A model generated the notes under the pieces. That model ran no database searches. It was not told where the DNA came from and was given only the letters and a program-made list of their open reading frames with translations. From positions 1-11,484 of the forward strand of contig WQZR01000027.1 in NCBI GenBank assembly GCA_009780625.1: 11,484 bases of DNA. Reading direction: 5' to 3'. Made by a program: the position numbers and the translations under genes. Positions 11,059 through 11,484 of the stretch are shown piece by piece; the stretch's first letter is position 1; every line of letters starts with the position of its first letter. The DNA is from Bacillota bacterium. GTDB taxonomy: Bacteria > Bacillota > Clostridia > Christensenellales > UBA1242.

Positions 11059-11484
11059 ATGGACATTGTAATATTCTGTATTGGCACAGATAAAGCAACC
11101 GGCGATTCTTTTGCCCCACTTGTTGGAACAATGCTCCAAAGTTTAAATATAAATGCATATGTTTATGGAACGCTTAGAAATCCAATCACTGCAAAAAACA
11201 TTCATCACTGGTATTCTGTTGTGAGAGCAAAGCACCCAAACAAAAAAATTCTTGCAATAGACAGTTGCCTTGGAAAGGCCGCAGATATTGGAAAGATTTC
11301 CATTCAATCAAAAGGGCTCACTCCTGGACTTGCTGTTGGAAAAAATCTTGGCGTGTTTGGAGACTATAGTATTTTGGGGTTTGTTGATGAGCTTACAACA
11401 AATCAATATGCCATATTTAAAACACCACTTGGCGTGGTGTATGAAATGGCTGTGAAAGTTTCAAATATGCTTAAAACTGTGCTG
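11059..11484 (+). CDS. yyaC: Sporulation protein YyaC-like (DUF1256), partial at window end
   Basis: The 142 residues to the window edge match the YyaC pattern: FCIGTD (6-11) followed by ATGDSFAPLVGTML, then YVYGTLRNPITAKNIH, the strand LAIDSCLG, and the glycine-rich LTPGLAVGKNLGVFGDYSILG. YyaC belongs to the same peptidase-like fold as germination protease GPR and hydrogenase-maturation proteases, and is a sporulation-associated protein of spore-forming Bacillota; its reaction is not established to my knowledge. ATG 11059 is the only usable start in the upstream open frame, which makes the N-terminus some 30-40 residues shorter than I expect from Bacillus YyaC. No Shine-Dalgarno is visible; TACATT lies 4 bases before the ATG. 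Confidence 0.8.
   Translation, partial: MDIVIFCIGTDKATGDSFAPLVGTMLQSLNINAYVYGTLRNPITAKNIHHWYSVVRAKHPNKKILAIDSCLGKAADIGKISIQSKGLTPGLAVGKNLGVFGDYSILGFVDELTTNQYAIFKTPLGVVYEMAVKVSNMLKTVL

Overview
The window is AT-rich bacterial DNA, most likely from an uncultured low-GC Bacillota (Clostridia-like) organism. This is an inference. It rests on a partial YyaC-type sporulation gene at the right edge, a YwlE-type low-molecular-weight phosphatase at the left edge, Shine-Dalgarno sites of the GGAGG type, and the rpmE-prmC order. No rRNA, tRNA, CRISPR array or insertion sequence is visible. Gene density is high and no gap reaches 300 bases.

Layout, left to right. Minus strand: a phosphatase (cut by the window edge) tightly coupled to a MazG-like pyrophosphohydrolase; a 655-residue protein with four membrane segments and a very acidic tail; and uppP, the undecaprenyl-diphosphatase of cell-wall lipid recycling. 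Plus strand: a cysteine-rich hypothetical gene divergent from uppP, then a three-gene toxin-antitoxin-chaperone operon (HigB/Gp49-like toxin, HigA-like antitoxin with a C-terminal extension, SecB-like chaperone) with its own promoter, candidate operators and terminator. Minus strand: a short alaS. Plus strand, divergent from alaS: a short dnaX coupled to a small two-span membrane protein. Minus strand: prmC, rpmE (ribosomal protein L31) and a one-span membrane protein. Plus strand at the end: the yyaC-like partial gene.

The most unusual feature is a family of short GC-rich palindromes. The unit is a hairpin of about 27 bases that starts TGTAGGGG and closes with CCC. Units occur as inverted pairs with the GTAG feet outward (twice inside uppP, once inside prmC), as an inverted pair with the feet inward (alaS-dnaX intergenic region), and singly (between rpmE and prmC, where the hairpin plus a T-tract also makes a good terminator for rpmE). 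The GTAG foot, hairpin and inverted-doublet plan resemble REP/BIME/REPIN elements mobilised by RAYT transposases. Here, however, three of five copies lie inside essential-type genes, in frame and without stops, adding 18-19 residues each. The two halves of a doublet share their loop region but differ at stem pairs by compensatory changes.

A second theme is gene starts without a Shine-Dalgarno site and with a -10-like hexamer only 5-7 bases before the ATG (uppP, the 3728 gene, alaS, prmC, the 10990 gene). This suggests frequent leaderless transcripts. Extended -10 (TGn) promoters also recur.
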